Positions 30,221 to 42,113 of a DNA stretch of 64,000 bases are shown one piece after another. Positions within the stretch are counted from its first letter, which is position 1, and each line of letters opens with the position of its first letter. The stretch is from a virus, in IMG/VR virus record IMGVR_UViG_3300042691_012617, positions 62,001 to 126,000 of that record; one strand, 5' to 3'. The translations under genes and the position numbers were made by a program. The notes below the pieces were generated by a model. The model did no database searches. It was not told the DNA's origin and saw nothing but the letters and a program-made list of their open reading frames with translations.

Positions 30221-32610
30221 GAGAAGCCCAAGCCTCCGACGAATCCATAAATCGTAGTTCCCGCATCGGGAGTCACAAAGGAGACTACATCCACTCCGCT
30301 GCTCGTCAGCACGGGTTTGATCCCACCCGCCCACTTGATGTTTCCGCCCCACGCAGTCATGCCCGTGCCCGTCATCAGACCACCGTTGGTAATGATCATC
30401 GTGACCGAGGCAGCACCTGATGAAGGGGGATTGGTGAAGTAGATCGCGGTCGCGCCTGTCGCGCCCGTGCCTACGCCCGTGAGGGTCTGCACCTGACCGT
30501 TTGCAAAACTGATGTTTGCAGTACGCAAAGAGCCGTTGGCATATACGCCTTCGTTGACGATCTTTGTTCCGTAGATCGTCGTGGTGTCGGTGGCTGCATT
30601 GCCTAGAGTTGCATTGCCATTTACATCAAGATTGCTGTTGAATGTCGCACCCGAGGAAACATAAAGAGAACTTGCAGAAAGACCAAACCCAATAGAAACA
30701 GCCGAATCAAGCGACATACTTGCCGCATTCATGTAAATGTTGGAATTGACATCATCGACTTGAATGTATGTGTTGTTTCCCCCATAGTTTCCGTCAAAAT
30801 CGCCAATCGTAATTGGATTGCCCGCTGCTTGGACTAGGCGCAAGTTAGAGCCACCAAACGCTTGAACAAAATTATCGACACCAGGTGTTAGTTCAAGGTG
30901 CCGTACTGCGGAACCGATTCTCAGCGTTTCGGTTGACGAATCGAATTGGAGACCATCGTCCGCAGAGAGAGATCCGTTCGAATTGAATTGGACATATGTG
31001 TTTGCTCCTGCCGCAGTCACATTGATCGTGACGGTGTTGCCCGATGTGGTGGTGGAGATGTTGTTCCCCGCGACAATGGTCTGTCCCGTGACTTGATAGG
31101 AAGCCGCAAGATCAACAGCACCCGCAGCAGATACGCTGAAACGAGTTGCGTTGAATGATGCAACACCCGTTACGCTTGAGGTAGCAACACGATTGTCAAT
31201 CGTTACCGTGTTGCCCGAAGTCGATATAAGTTGAGAAGAACCACCCGAGACAACTGTTTGACCCGTGACTTGATAGGCAGATCCGAGTTTGACATGTCCC
31301 GTAGTATCAACCGTAAAGTGGACATTGTTGAAAGATGCAACACCCGTGGCGGCTGTGGTTGCAAGACGATTGGTTACAACAGTATTGCCTAGGACAAGGC
31401 TAGAGCCGCCGTCTCCCGTAAGGCTGATGTTTCCTGTCAGACCGTTGAACGAAGTGACACCGATGTTGTAAAGGGTATCTGTTCTTCCTGAAGTAACGAG
31501 ACCAATGCCCGATCCCGCTACTGTAATGACTGTGTCACCTGTAACAGAAAATGAAGCGTTTAGACCCACTTTTCCTTGGGCATCAACATTGAAGATCAGA
31601 CCATCGAAAGATGCGACTCCTGTGACCGATGCAGACGCAACTGGAAAAGCCGCACTTACGGTTTTGCTCTTGCCGTTTGTCACAACGACAATATTCGTTC
31701 CTTGGATTACCGTATCTCCTGTTGCCTGAAACGCAGCAACAAGATCTACATTACCTGTTAGTGATACTGTAAACCGCGATGGATTAAAAGAGGCTGTGCC
31801 CGTAAGAGAGTTGGTGGCAAGAGGAACAGAATATGTAATTGCACCCGTGAGACCATTGAAGGTCTGAACACCAATATTGTTGATGGTCTTTCCTGCACCG
31901 ATGTTGATGAAGGAACCCGCTTGCACAGTATCTCCAGTTGCTTGATACGCAGACCCGAGTTTGACATGCCCCGTGGTGTCCACCGTGAAGTGAACATTGT
32001 TGAATGAAGCAACTCCCGTAAGGGATGTCGATGCGAATCTTGCCGTGACTCTGTTGTTGTCTTTGCCCTGTACTGCGGCACCATCTCCCGTGAGCGAAAC
32101 AGTTCCTGTCAGACCATTGAACGAAGTGACACCGATGTTGTAAAGGGTATCTGTTCTTCCTGAAGTAACGAGACCAATGCCCGATCCCGCTACTGTAATG
32201 ACTGTGTCACCCGTGACTTGATATGGAGCAGCAAGTTTCACATGTCCAGTACCATCAACGGTGAAGTGAGTGTTGTTGAATGAAGCGACACCTGTGGCTG
32301 AGGTGGAAGCAAGACGGGCACCAAAAGTGGTGGTTGTTCCCGATACGGTTTGCAGGATCGCGCCTGATCCTGTGATCTGTACGGCACCAGTTGTGCCATT
32401 TACAGACGACACTACCTTGGATAAACCTGCAAAAGCACCCGACAGATCCTTTGTCTGTGACAAATACAGTACAGAGCCATTGATGTTCTTCAGGAAAATC
32501 CGCTCATCGGCGGTGTTGATTGCCAATTCACCAGTTGCAAGATCAACAGCAGCAGGGGTGTTTCCTGTCGTAGACGAAGTGTAGTGCTGAATTGTGCTTT
32601 CTTTGGGCAT
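30217..32610 (-). CDS. long tail fibre protein with repeat modules
   Basis: 797 residues. The N-terminal attachment domain (LATGELAINTADERIFLKN) is followed by about six copies of the fibre module (TGVASFNNVHFTVD, GHVKLGSAYQVTGDTV, SGIGLV, IYNIGVTSFNGLTG variants). A C-terminal region with QTLTGVGTGATGATAIYF and TIYGFVGGLGFS follows. The repeats share long identical DNA stretches (see the repeat features). It precedes the Gly-rich adhesin gene, so it is the most likely distal fibre shaft. Confidence 0.75.
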   Translation of the reverse strand: MPKESTIQHYTSSTTGNTPAAVDLATGELAINTADERIFLKNINGSVLYLSQTKDLSGAFAGLSKVVSSVNGTTGAVQITGSGAILQTVSGTTTTFGARLASTSATGVASFNNTHFTVDGTGHVKLAAPYQVTGDTVITVAGSGIGLVTSGRTDTLYNIGVTSFNGLTGTVSLTGDGAAVQGKDNNRVTARFASTSLTGVASFNNVHFTVDTTGHVKLGSAYQATGDTVQAGSFINIGAGKTINNIGVQTFNGLTGAITYSVPLATNSLTGTASFNPSRFTVSLTGNVDLVAAFQATGDTVIQGTNIVVVTNGKSKTVSAAFPVASASVTGVASFDGLIFNVDAQGKVGLNASFSVTGDTVITVAGSGIGLVTSGRTDTLYNIGVTSFNGLTGNISLTGDGGSSLVLGNTVVTNRLATTAATGVASFNNVHFTVDTTGHVKLGSAYQVTGQTVVSGGSSQLISTSGNTVTIDNRVATSSVTGVASFNATRFSVSAAGAVDLAASYQVTGQTIVAGNNISTTTSGNTVTINVTAAGANTYVQFNSNGSLSADDGLQFDSSTETLRIGSAVRHLELTPGVDNFVQAFGGSNLRLVQAAGNPITIGDFDGNYGGNNTYIQVDDVNSNIYMNAASMSLDSAVSIGFGLSASSLYVSSGATFNSNLDVNGNATLGNAATDTTTIYGTKIVNEGVYANGSLRTANISFANGQVQTLTGVGTGATGATAIYFTNPPSSGAASVTMIITNGGLMTGTGMTAWGGNIKWAGGIKPVLTSSGVDVVSFVTPDAGTTIYGFVGGLGFS
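31445..31539 (-). repeat. 95-base identical intragenic repeat, copy 1
   Basis: Identical to 32117-32211, 672 bases away in the same fibre gene, including silent positions. Confidence 0.75.
32117..32211 (-). repeat. 95-base identical intragenic repeat, copy 2
   Basis: Identical to 31445-31539. Confidence 0.75.
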
Positions 32611-32628
32611 AACGATTACCTGTATCCC

Positions 32629-32635
32629 TATTTAG
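32629..32635 (-). promoter_or_regulatory. late promoter CTAAATA
   Basis: 18 bases upstream of the 797-residue fibre gene. Confidence 0.65.
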
Positions 32636-35600
32636 AAGTTCCCACCCGAGACAATACCGATGAAGCGTGTTGCAGTTACAGTTTGTGTAAATGTTGCCCC
32701 TGTACCCGAAAGATAGGGAATGTTCACATTGTCGGGCAATCCGATTGTGATGTTTGGGCAGGAGTTGGAAACTACCACTTCATTCGTAGTTCCTGTGATG
32801 ACGATGGCACCCGTACATCCATTGATATTTCCAACTACTGTAACATCACCTGTCACGCCGTTAAGGCTTTTGACTGTATTTTGTGCGATGTATGTGAAAG
32901 CGTCTCCGCTCTTGAGCAACTTTGTCTCGTTTGCCGTGACGGGAGCGGTAAGAACCTCAAACTCAATGTTCGTGGAGGACTTGGACTTTACGAACTGAGA
33001 AGACTTGCTGTTGAAGATCGTATCGTTGTCGAGAAGAATTCTCTCAGACTTCATCCGCTTGGTCTTGACCAAACCAGTTTCGCTTGCATCATAGAAAAGG
33101 ATGAAGTCATTTGTTGGGTCGAGCGTGGTTGCGGAGTTGAATGTCAGGTTGCCGACATCAAAATACAGGTAGGATAGAGAACCATCCGAGGAAGATGATG
33201 CGCCCAATCCTGTGAACTGCTTAGAAAATGATCCATTTTCTCCACCACCAACAAAACCCTGAGATCTAAGTTGCACCAAACCATATTGCGGTTTTACGAC
33301 AAAATGCGCGATGTCGAAGTAACCAACACCCGTAAGACCATGTTCGACATTTCCTTCACTATATCCCTCATAAGTGGATAGCGATGTACCTGCACCTGGT
33401 TGTCCTGATGGTATTCCGTTGTTAGTCACGATCACACTTGATGTGTGTCTTGCCGTGACCCTTTTTGTGTTCCCACTTACAGTAGAAACCCATATTGCTC
33501 CGCTTGTTGCACCATTCGCACCATCGGGAAGTATCGTATCTCCTGTTGCACCACCACCCGCAGAAGAGGCAATTGTGATCGTGTTTCCTGATCGGGTGAA
33601 TGTAATGTTGGTTCCTGCGGTGATATTCACTTTGCCCGTAAGTCCAACATCCGTACTGCCTAGACCAATTCCAGTAACACCGACATTATAAATGATCTTT
33701 CCAGTACCTACGGCAATTCCCGAACCCGCTTGAACCGTATCACCCGTGACTGCGTAGGATCCCGTGAGGACTAGATGTCCTGTGGAACCGATGCCAAAGA
33801 AACGGGGATCGAATGATGCAATTCCTGTCAGCGTGTACGACCCAAGTCTTGTTGTGATTCTGTTGTTGTCTTTGCCTTGTACTGCGCCACCATCACCTGT
33901 GAGCGAAACATTTCCCGTCAGACCATTGAATGATGTGACACCGATGTTGTACAGAGTTTCTGTATTTCCCGAAGTGACAATACCAATTCCCGAACCCGAA
34001 ACAGTAACCACCGTGTCGCCCGTGACTGCGTAGGATCCCGTGAGGACTAGATGTCCTGTGGAACCGATGCCAAAGAAACGGGGGTCAAAAGATGCAACGC
34101 CAGTAAGAGTGTATGATGCGCGACGAGCAGCAATCGTATCGTTTGATACCCCATAGACCGCACCACCGTCACCTGTTAGAGTTACTACTGAGGCAAGACC
34201 ATTTACTGTCAACACACCTGTGTTTGATATGTTGATGTACGGGTCTAGGAGGGTCGGTTCATTGTCCCAAGCAGCAACAACACTAATTCCGCTACTGGAA
34301 CGAATTTGCGGGCCTTTTTGGTACCAAGTCGGGGTAGTAACAGCCGTATATCCCTGAACAGTAAGTGCGCGAACCCCCGTATTCTCAATAACGATATTTC
34401 CCGTTAGCGAACTTACACGAATTCCATTAACGCCTGCTTGACCGTATGAAAGGGTTCCTGTTGTAACACCTGTCACTCCTGAATTCGTAATGACTTTGCC
34501 TGTACCGATTACGATTCCCGATCCTGCCTGTACGGTATCTCCCGTGACCTGATACGCGCCCGTGAGGACGAGATGTCCCGTTGAGCCGATGCCAAAGAAG
34601 CGAGGATCATAAGATGCAACACCTGTCAGCGTATAAGACGATAGTCTTGCGGTGATGAAAGCATCAAACTCACCTTGAATTGCACCACCATCACCCGTGA
34701 CAACAGTAGCCGCAGCAACCGTAAAGTTTCCGTTCGCATCGGGTGCTTGACTGTTGATGGTGATGACACCCTTGCTGCGGACATGACCCGAAGATCCTAC
34801 AGCAAAATGAGATGCGTCAAAAGACGCAACACCCGTCATGGCATTATCGCCAACGACTCGTACTGTAATAGAGTTGTTCAGTTTGCCTTGGACAGCACCG
34901 CCGTCACCCGTGAGACTCACATTTCCTGTCAGCCCGTTGAACGCGGTGACACCGATGTTGTTGATTGTCTTGGTCGTTCCCGACTGCGAGAAGTTGATTG
35001 CTGAACCCGCAACTATTGTGTCGCCCGTGACCTGATATGGAGATGTTAGCGCAACTCTTCCATCACCACGAACAAAGAAATGGCTATCGTTAAACCAAGA
35101 AACCCCCAAAGTTCCCGCTGTGTCGGCTTGTTGAGCAAAAACACTAACAACTGGAGGATTGCCATTTGGTTGTGTTGCCACCACGGAGACAGCAGTTCCA
35201 CCCGTAATCACTACTAGACCACCACCGATCAAGTCTTTTGTATCGGTGCCATATTGATCTCTTATCGAAAGAGTTCCTCCCGCAATCTGAATCAAATTCC
35301 CCGCTGATCTGAACAGGGTGATGTTTGATCCTGAGGTGATGTTGATCTTACCTGTGAGACCCGCATCGTTGTTTCCAAAACCGATACCTGTGACACCGAT
35401 GTTGTAAAGAGTATCTGTTCTTCCATTTGTAACGATACCGATACCTGAACCCACAACCGTGATGACGGTATCGCCCGTGGCTTGATAGGCAGCAGCAAGT
35501 TGAACATGCCCTGTCGCATCAACTAGGAAATGAGTATCACGGAAAGATGCGAGACCTGTTGCTCCCGCTGCCGTAGTCAACCTTGTGGTAATTGTATTGT

Positions 35601-37107
35601 TCAGTTTGCCTTGGACAGCACCGCCGTCACCCGTGAGACTCACATTCCCCGTCAGCCCGTTGAAACTTGTCACACCAATGTTGTACAAAGTATCTGTTTT
35701 GCCCGATGTGACAATGCCGATACCCGATCCCGCAACGGTGATGACTGTGTCGCCCGTGGCTTGATAGGCAGCAGCAAGTTGAACATGCCCTGTTGCATCG
35801 ACTAGGAAATGAGTGTCACGGAAAGAAGCAAGGCCTGTTGCCCCTGCCGCCGTGGTCAACCTTGTCGTAATTGTATTGTTCAGTTTGCCTTGGACAGCAC
35901 CACCGTCACCCGTGAGCGAGACACTTCCTGTCAATCCATTGAATGCGGTGACACCGATGTTGTTGATGACCTTGCCAGTTCCGATGTTGATTGCAGAACC
36001 CGCCTGAATCGTGTCTCCCGTGACTTGATACGAACCCGTAAGGACAAGATGTCCCGAGGTGCCGATACCAAAGTGACGAGGATCAAACGATGCAACACCC
36101 GTCAGCGTGTAAGAACCAAATCTTGCACCAATAGTGTTGTTCGTTGCACCATAGATTGCGCCGCCATCACCTGTAAGCGTCACGGCACCCGTCAATCCAT
36201 TGAACGCTGTGACACCAATGTTGTTGATTGTCTTGCCAGTTCCAATATTGATTGCAGAACCCGCTTGAACCGTGTCACCTGTGACTTGATATGCGCCTGT
36301 AAGTACTACATGCCCCGAGGCACCGATACCAAAGAAGCGTGAATCAAAAGATGCAACACCTGTGAGAGTGTAAGATCCGAGCCTAGCACCAATTCTGTTG
36401 TTTCCATAACCAAATACACCACCACCATCACCTGTTAGTGATACTGCACCCGTCAATCCATTGAATGCCGTGACACCAATGTTATTGATAACCTTGCCAG
36501 TTCCGATGTTGATAGCAGAACCAGCCTGAATGGTGTCGCCCGTGACTTGATACGCGCCCGTGAGAACAAGGTGACCTGAAGTGCCGATGCCGAAGAAGCG
36601 CGGGTCGAACGATGCGATACCTGTCAGCGTGTAAGAACCAAGTCTTGTCGTGATAAATGCGTCTGCTTTGCCCTGAACTGCTCCACCGTCACCCGTAACA
36701 ACAGTAGCAGCGGCAATGCTAAAGTTTCCGTTCGCATCGGGTGCTTGACTGTTGATGGTGATGACACCCTTGCTGCGGACATGACCCGAAGATCCTACAG
36801 CAAAATGAGATGCGTCAAAAGACGCAACACCCGTCATGGCATTATCGCCAACGACTCGTACTGTAATAGAGTTGTTCAGTTTGCCTTGGACAGCACCGCC
36901 GTCACCCGTGATCGAAACATTTCCTGTCAGCCCGTTTACACCAGTAACGCTATACGAGTCAGTTGTAAATTGGATAAGTGAGCCATTGGTTCCACCAATG
37001 AACAACTTGCCATCTACAAGATTTGCAGCGATTTCGCCCGATGTCAGAGAGGGGGTAGCACCCGCGACATCTGATCTGTATATCCGAATGTATTCTTCAC
37101 GCGCCAT
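32632..37107 (-). CDS. giant tail fibre protein with tandem modules
   Basis: 1491 residues. Starts with the shared attachment domain (LTSGEIAANLVDGKLFIGG). Residues about 50-1160 are tandem copies, roughly 70-95 residues each, of a module with TGDGGAVQGK, TGVASFDPRFFG, GHLVLTGAYQVTGDTV, AINIGTGK and NNIGVTAFNGLTG. A more divergent region follows near residues 1160-1380. The C-terminus has NGCTGAIVITGTTNEVVVSN and ends with SGGNF, related to the DGGTF ends of neighbours. Several modules are identical over 60 or more residues, evidence of recent duplication or conversion. It is likely a very long trimeric fibre. Confidence 0.75.
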   Translation of the reverse strand: MAREEYIRIYRSDVAGATPSLTSGEIAANLVDGKLFIGGTNGSLIQFTTDSYSVTGVNGLTGNVSITGDGGAVQGKLNNSITVRVVGDNAMTGVASFDASHFAVGSSGHVRSKGVITINSQAPDANGNFSIAAATVVTGDGGAVQGKADAFITTRLGSYTLTGIASFDPRFFGIGTSGHLVLTGAYQVTGDTIQAGSAINIGTGKVINNIGVTAFNGLTGAVSLTGDGGGVFGYGNNRIGARLGSYTLTGVASFDSRFFGIGASGHVVLTGAYQVTGDTVQAGSAINIGTGKTINNIGVTAFNGLTGAVTLTGDGGAIYGATNNTIGARFGSYTLTGVASFDPRHFGIGTSGHLVLTGSYQVTGDTIQAGSAINIGTGKVINNIGVTAFNGLTGSVSLTGDGGAVQGKLNNTITTRLTTAAGATGLASFRDTHFLVDATGHVQLAAAYQATGDTVITVAGSGIGIVTSGKTDTLYNIGVTSFNGLTGNVSLTGDGGAVQGKLNNTITTRLTTAAGATGLASFRDTHFLVDATGHVQLAAAYQATGDTVITVVGSGIGIVTNGRTDTLYNIGVTGIGFGNNDAGLTGKINITSGSNITLFRSAGNLIQIAGGTLSIRDQYGTDTKDLIGGGLVVITGGTAVSVVATQPNGNPPVVSVFAQQADTAGTLGVSWFNDSHFFVRGDGRVALTSPYQVTGDTIVAGSAINFSQSGTTKTINNIGVTAFNGLTGNVSLTGDGGAVQGKLNNSITVRVVGDNAMTGVASFDASHFAVGSSGHVRSKGVITINSQAPDANGNFTVAAATVVTGDGGAIQGEFDAFITARLSSYTLTGVASYDPRFFGIGSTGHLVLTGAYQVTGDTVQAGSGIVIGTGKVITNSGVTGVTTGTLSYGQAGVNGIRVSSLTGNIVIENTGVRALTVQGYTAVTTPTWYQKGPQIRSSSGISVVAAWDNEPTLLDPYINISNTGVLTVNGLASVVTLTGDGGAVYGVSNDTIAARRASYTLTGVASFDPRFFGIGSTGHLVLTGSYAVTGDTVVTVSGSGIGIVTSGNTETLYNIGVTSFNGLTGNVSLTGDGGAVQGKDNNRITTRLGSYTLTGIASFDPRFFGIGSTGHLVLTGSYAVTGDTVQAGSGIAVGTGKIIYNVGVTGIGLGSTDVGLTGKVNITAGTNITFTRSGNTITIASSAGGGATGDTILPDGANGATSGAIWVSTVSGNTKRVTARHTSSVIVTNNGIPSGQPGAGTSLSTYEGYSEGNVEHGLTGVGYFDIAHFVVKPQYGLVQLRSQGFVGGGENGSFSKQFTGLGASSSSDGSLSYLYFDVGNLTFNSATTLDPTNDFILFYDASETGLVKTKRMKSERILLDNDTIFNSKSSQFVKSKSSTNIEFEVLTAPVTANETKLLKSGDAFTYIAQNTVKSLNGVTGDVTVVGNINGCTGAIVITGTTNEVVVSNSCPNITIGLPDNVNIPYLSGTGATFTQTVTATRFIGIVSGGNF
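34722..34913 (-). repeat. 192-base perfect repeat, copy 1
   Basis: Base-for-base identical to 36720-36911, 1998 bases away in the same gene; the sequence diverges immediately outside. Confidence 0.85.
36720..36911 (-). repeat. 192-base perfect repeat, copy 2
   Basis: Identical to 34722-34913. Confidence 0.85.
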
Positions 37108-37149
37108 GGTCGATCATACCTTCGCAGAACATTTGATACAGTATGTAGA

Positions 37150-37174
37150 CAGCCTCCCCACAAGGAGGAGGCTG
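37150..37174 (-). terminator. hairpin between two fibre genes
   Basis: Stem CAGCCTCC / GGAGGCTG with a 9-base loop in the 88-base gap between fibre genes, next to a second small hairpin (GATCG / CGATC, 37181-37197) over the stop codon of the upstream gene. No late promoter is visible in this gap, so the 1491-residue gene may rely on read-through, or the hairpin may be a processing site. Confidence 0.5.
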
Positions 37175-37195
37175 CTCAAAGATCGTCTTTTGCGA

Positions 37196-38917
37196 TCAGA
37201 AGGTGCCGCCATCGATCTTAGCAACGACCGTGGCAACTGAGTATCCCGATCCTGCATCGTTGACGAAGGTGGTGGGTTCGACACCACCCGACAGCCCCGT
37301 AAAGAATTTGAACTTGCCGCTGTCGGAGGCATCCCTGAAGATACCCGCAAACCGCTTACCGCTGCTTGTGTACTGTCCATAGAAACCGAGGTCAACGCTG
37401 TCGGCTGCGTTACCTGTTCCCAACATGATCAGGGGGTCTTCAACAACGAATGAATCAACATTTGCTGTAACTACCGTTCCGTTGACTGTTAGGTTTCCTG
37501 GAATTGTTACATCATTTGGAAGACCAATTGTAAAGGTGGTTGTCGATCTGCTTACATCGATCTGATTTGCTGCACCCGTGATAGTGATCGAACCGCCAAG
37601 CGCAACAGTAGATCCGCTGTCTGCGCTACTTGCCTTGAGTCCAATTGTGTTTGAGGAAAGTGTAACAAGCCCCGCTGTGCTGACATTAAAGTTTGAAGAC
37701 GAGAACGAAGCAACACCAGTAACGCTTGCGGATGCAATACGATTGTCAATAGTTACTGTGTTTCCCGAAGTGGAGACCAACAGGGATGGACCGCCCGAAA
37801 CAACAGTTTGACCTGTGACTTGGAATGGGGCGGTAGGGGTTACAAGACCCGCTGCACTTACTGAGTAGTAAGTCGAATTAAAAGCAGCAACACCTGTCAG
37901 GGTCGCAGTAGCCACTCTGTTTGTGATCGTGTTGTTTCCAACCACCGACTGAGAACCACCATCGCCCGTGATGGTGATTGCACCTGTGAGACCATTAAAA
38001 GTCTGCACACCGATGTTGTTGATGGTCTTGCCTGCACCGATGTTGATGAACGAACCCGCTTGTACCGTGTCGCCCGTGACCTGATATGCAGCAGCAAGAT
38101 CAACTAATCCCGCAGCAGAAACCGTGAATCGTGTTCCGTTGAAAGATGCAACGCCAGTAACGCTAGAGGTTGCAATACGGTTGTCAATCGTTACCGTATT
38201 GCCCGAGGTCGATACTAGTTGTGAGGAACCGCCCGAAACAACTGTCTGTCCCGTGACTTGGAACGCAGCAAGCAGATCGACATTTCCCGTAAGAGAAACT
38301 TGGAATCTGTTAGGATTGAACGATGCGGTACCTGTCAGCGATGTTGTGGCAAGGGGTACAGTAAAAGAGACTGCCCCCGTCAAACCATTGAATGTCTGAA
38401 CGCCGATGTTGTTGATCGTCTTTCCTGCACCAATGTTGATGAAGGAACCCGCTTGAACCGTATCGCCCGTGACCTGATATGCAGCAGCAAGTTTGACATG
38501 TCCAGTTGTGTCTACCGTGAAATGGGTATTGCTGAAAGAGGCGACACCTGTAACGCTTGTGGAAGCAAATCTTGCACCAAATGTTGTGGTGGTTCCCGAT
38601 ACAGTTTGTGTGATCGCACCCGATCCCGTGACAGTAAGATTGCCACCCGTACCGTTCAGGGAGTTGACAACGCTGCCACCACCGACTATACCATCGACAT
38701 ATGTCTTGACAGCGGATTGCGTGGGGATAGCGTACTGACTGTTTGTAGAGAGACTTCCGCTAGTGACTTGGGCACCGACCCAAATCGAATTCCCCGCAGC
38801 ATCACCAACGAACAACTTTTCGTTTACATCTGAATAGGCAAGTTCACCGAATGTCAGACCTGTTGGAGTGTCTGTTCCAGTTGAACGAAGAATTTGAATC
38901 GTACTCTCGCGGGGCAT
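37196..38917 (-). CDS. tail fibre protein with DGGTF end
   Basis: 573 residues from the ATG at 38917 (MPRESTIQILRS); a TTG six bases upstream is too close to the AGGAG site. It carries the shared N-terminal attachment domain (LTFGELAYSDVNEKLFVG), then about four fibre modules. The C-terminal domain (VNGTVVTANVDSFVVEDPLI, GFYGQYTSSGKRFAGIFRD, by position) ends in VVAKIDGGTF. That C-terminal type is common at the tips of marine phage fibres and may act in trimer folding or tip attachment. Confidence 0.75.
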   Translation of the reverse strand: MPRESTIQILRSTGTDTPTGLTFGELAYSDVNEKLFVGDAAGNSIWVGAQVTSGSLSTNSQYAIPTQSAVKTYVDGIVGGGSVVNSLNGTGGNLTVTGSGAITQTVSGTTTTFGARFASTSVTGVASFSNTHFTVDTTGHVKLAAAYQVTGDTVQAGSFINIGAGKTINNIGVQTFNGLTGAVSFTVPLATTSLTGTASFNPNRFQVSLTGNVDLLAAFQVTGQTVVSGGSSQLVSTSGNTVTIDNRIATSSVTGVASFNGTRFTVSAAGLVDLAAAYQVTGDTVQAGSFINIGAGKTINNIGVQTFNGLTGAITITGDGGSQSVVGNNTITNRVATATLTGVAAFNSTYYSVSAAGLVTPTAPFQVTGQTVVSGGPSLLVSTSGNTVTIDNRIASASVTGVASFSSSNFNVSTAGLVTLSSNTIGLKASSADSGSTVALGGSITITGAANQIDVSRSTTTFTIGLPNDVTIPGNLTVNGTVVTANVDSFVVEDPLIMLGTGNAADSVDLGFYGQYTSSGKRFAGIFRDASDSGKFKFFTGLSGGVEPTTFVNDAGSGYSVATVVAKIDGGTF

Positions 38918-38939
38918 TGTCAATTTCTCCTAGGGTAGG

Positions 38940-38946
38940 TATTTAG
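38940..38946 (-). promoter_or_regulatory. late promoter CTAAATA
   Basis: 22 bases upstream of the 573-residue fibre gene, just after the end of the collagen-like gene. Confidence 0.65.
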
Positions 38947-38950
38947 TGTC

Positions 38951-41385
<2,435 letters not shown>

Positions 41386-41386
<1 letters not shown>

Positions 41387-41413
41387 CGTAAACCCAAGGG
41401 GGGCAGTTTACGA
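41386..41413 (-). promoter_or_regulatory. leader hairpin at the collagen-like fibre start
   Basis: Perfect 8-base inverted repeat TCGTAAAC / GTTTACGA with a 12-base loop, lying between the late promoter and the ATG and including the first base of the start codon. No usual ribosome site is visible in the leader. Confidence 0.5.
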
Positions 41414-41415
41414 GG

Positions 41416-41422
41416 TATTTAG
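41416..41422 (-). promoter_or_regulatory. late promoter CTAAATA
   Basis: 29 bases upstream of the collagen-like fibre ATG. Confidence 0.65.
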
Positions 41423-41429
41423 GGGTGCC

Positions 41430-42110
41430 TCATTTGGCAGTCAATGCCTTCCACGAAACAGGAAACAAAGGTTCAATAAGAGTGGAAATGGCATCGGCGT
41501 ATTGCCGAACTTCCCATTGTGCATGGGGATCCGAACGCAAGGCGTACACACGGGCATACGCAGCGAGACTGCCTGTCCACCACCATTCCGTGTAAGTCCC
41601 CTGTGGAAGGATGAACCGTGCCTGCTCAGGTGCGACCCCCGAGCCGATCAGGAAGTTGTAATACCCGTGGGCTTTTGCTATCGATTCTTCGTAGATCTGT
41701 GTCAGGTGTTCCGTCATCGCATCGTGGTCGATGAAGTCCTCGCTGCCCTGCTTGGCACCATTCGTGGGCTTTGATCGCCATTGTGGGATGTAGAACTCAG
41801 GCTCGTTCGTCACATAGCGACGAGACACTTCGTTCTCCACGAACCCCTGCTTGTGCTTGAAGAGTTGTGTGCGGATGGAGATCGGTGCCTTGATACGCAG
41901 GGTGATCTGCGGATGTGCGAAAGGAGTCCAATGGTTGTGCTTGGCAAGATAGTTGATGAGTTTTTCGTCTCGCTCACCGAACTCTTCGCTTTCCTTGCTG
42001 AATGATACACGGGCAGCATTGACAACCGTTAGGTCATCACCCATGTGAGAGACATATTGAACAAATCCCACCCCGTCCAAAACGGGGATCGATTCACGAA
42101 CTGCTTCCAT
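41430..42110 (-). CDS. thyX: flavin-dependent thymidylate synthase ThyX
   Basis: 226 residues. Makes dTMP from dUMP with FAD, NADPH and methylene-folate. The ThyX signature appears as KHKQGFVENEVSRRY (85-99): K85-H86-K87 replaces the usual RHR, and NExSRRY is intact. FILPQGTYTEWWWTGSLAAY gives the dUMP-binding C-terminal part. It follows the small acidic gene by 3 bases and would be transcribed with it. Together with nrdJ it supplies nucleotides for phage DNA. Confidence 0.92.
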   Translation of the reverse strand: MEAVRESIPVLDGVGFVQYVSHMGDDLTVVNAARVSFSKESEEFGERDEKLINYLAKHNHWTPFAHPQITLRIKAPISIRTQLFKHKQGFVENEVSRRYVTNEPEFYIPQWRSKPTNGAKQGSEDFIDHDAMTEHLTQIYEESIAKAHGYYNFLIGSGVAPEQARFILPQGTYTEWWWTGSLAAYARVYALRSDPHAQWEVRQYADAISTLIEPLFPVSWKALTAK

Positions 42111-42113
42111 TGT

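Larger units (their letters stand above)
33640..36950 (-). repeat. tandem fibre-module repeats (about 200-280 bases each)
   Basis: Repeating blocks with words such as the reverse complements of GTCACCCGTGA and CCGTTGAACGCGGTGAC recur throughout. Adjacent copies around 35522 and 35801 are offset by 279 bases and differ mainly at silent positions. Confidence 0.7.

Noticed and set aside
33374-36342. Repeated plus-strand frames opposite the fibre gene
   Set aside because: They repeat because the real minus-strand gene is repetitive; Val/Pro-rich shadows of the fibre modules.
33640-36950. Regularly spaced repeats suggesting a CRISPR array
   Set aside because: Repeat units are about 200-280 bases long, in frame and coding for fibre modules, with no short palindromic repeats or spacers.
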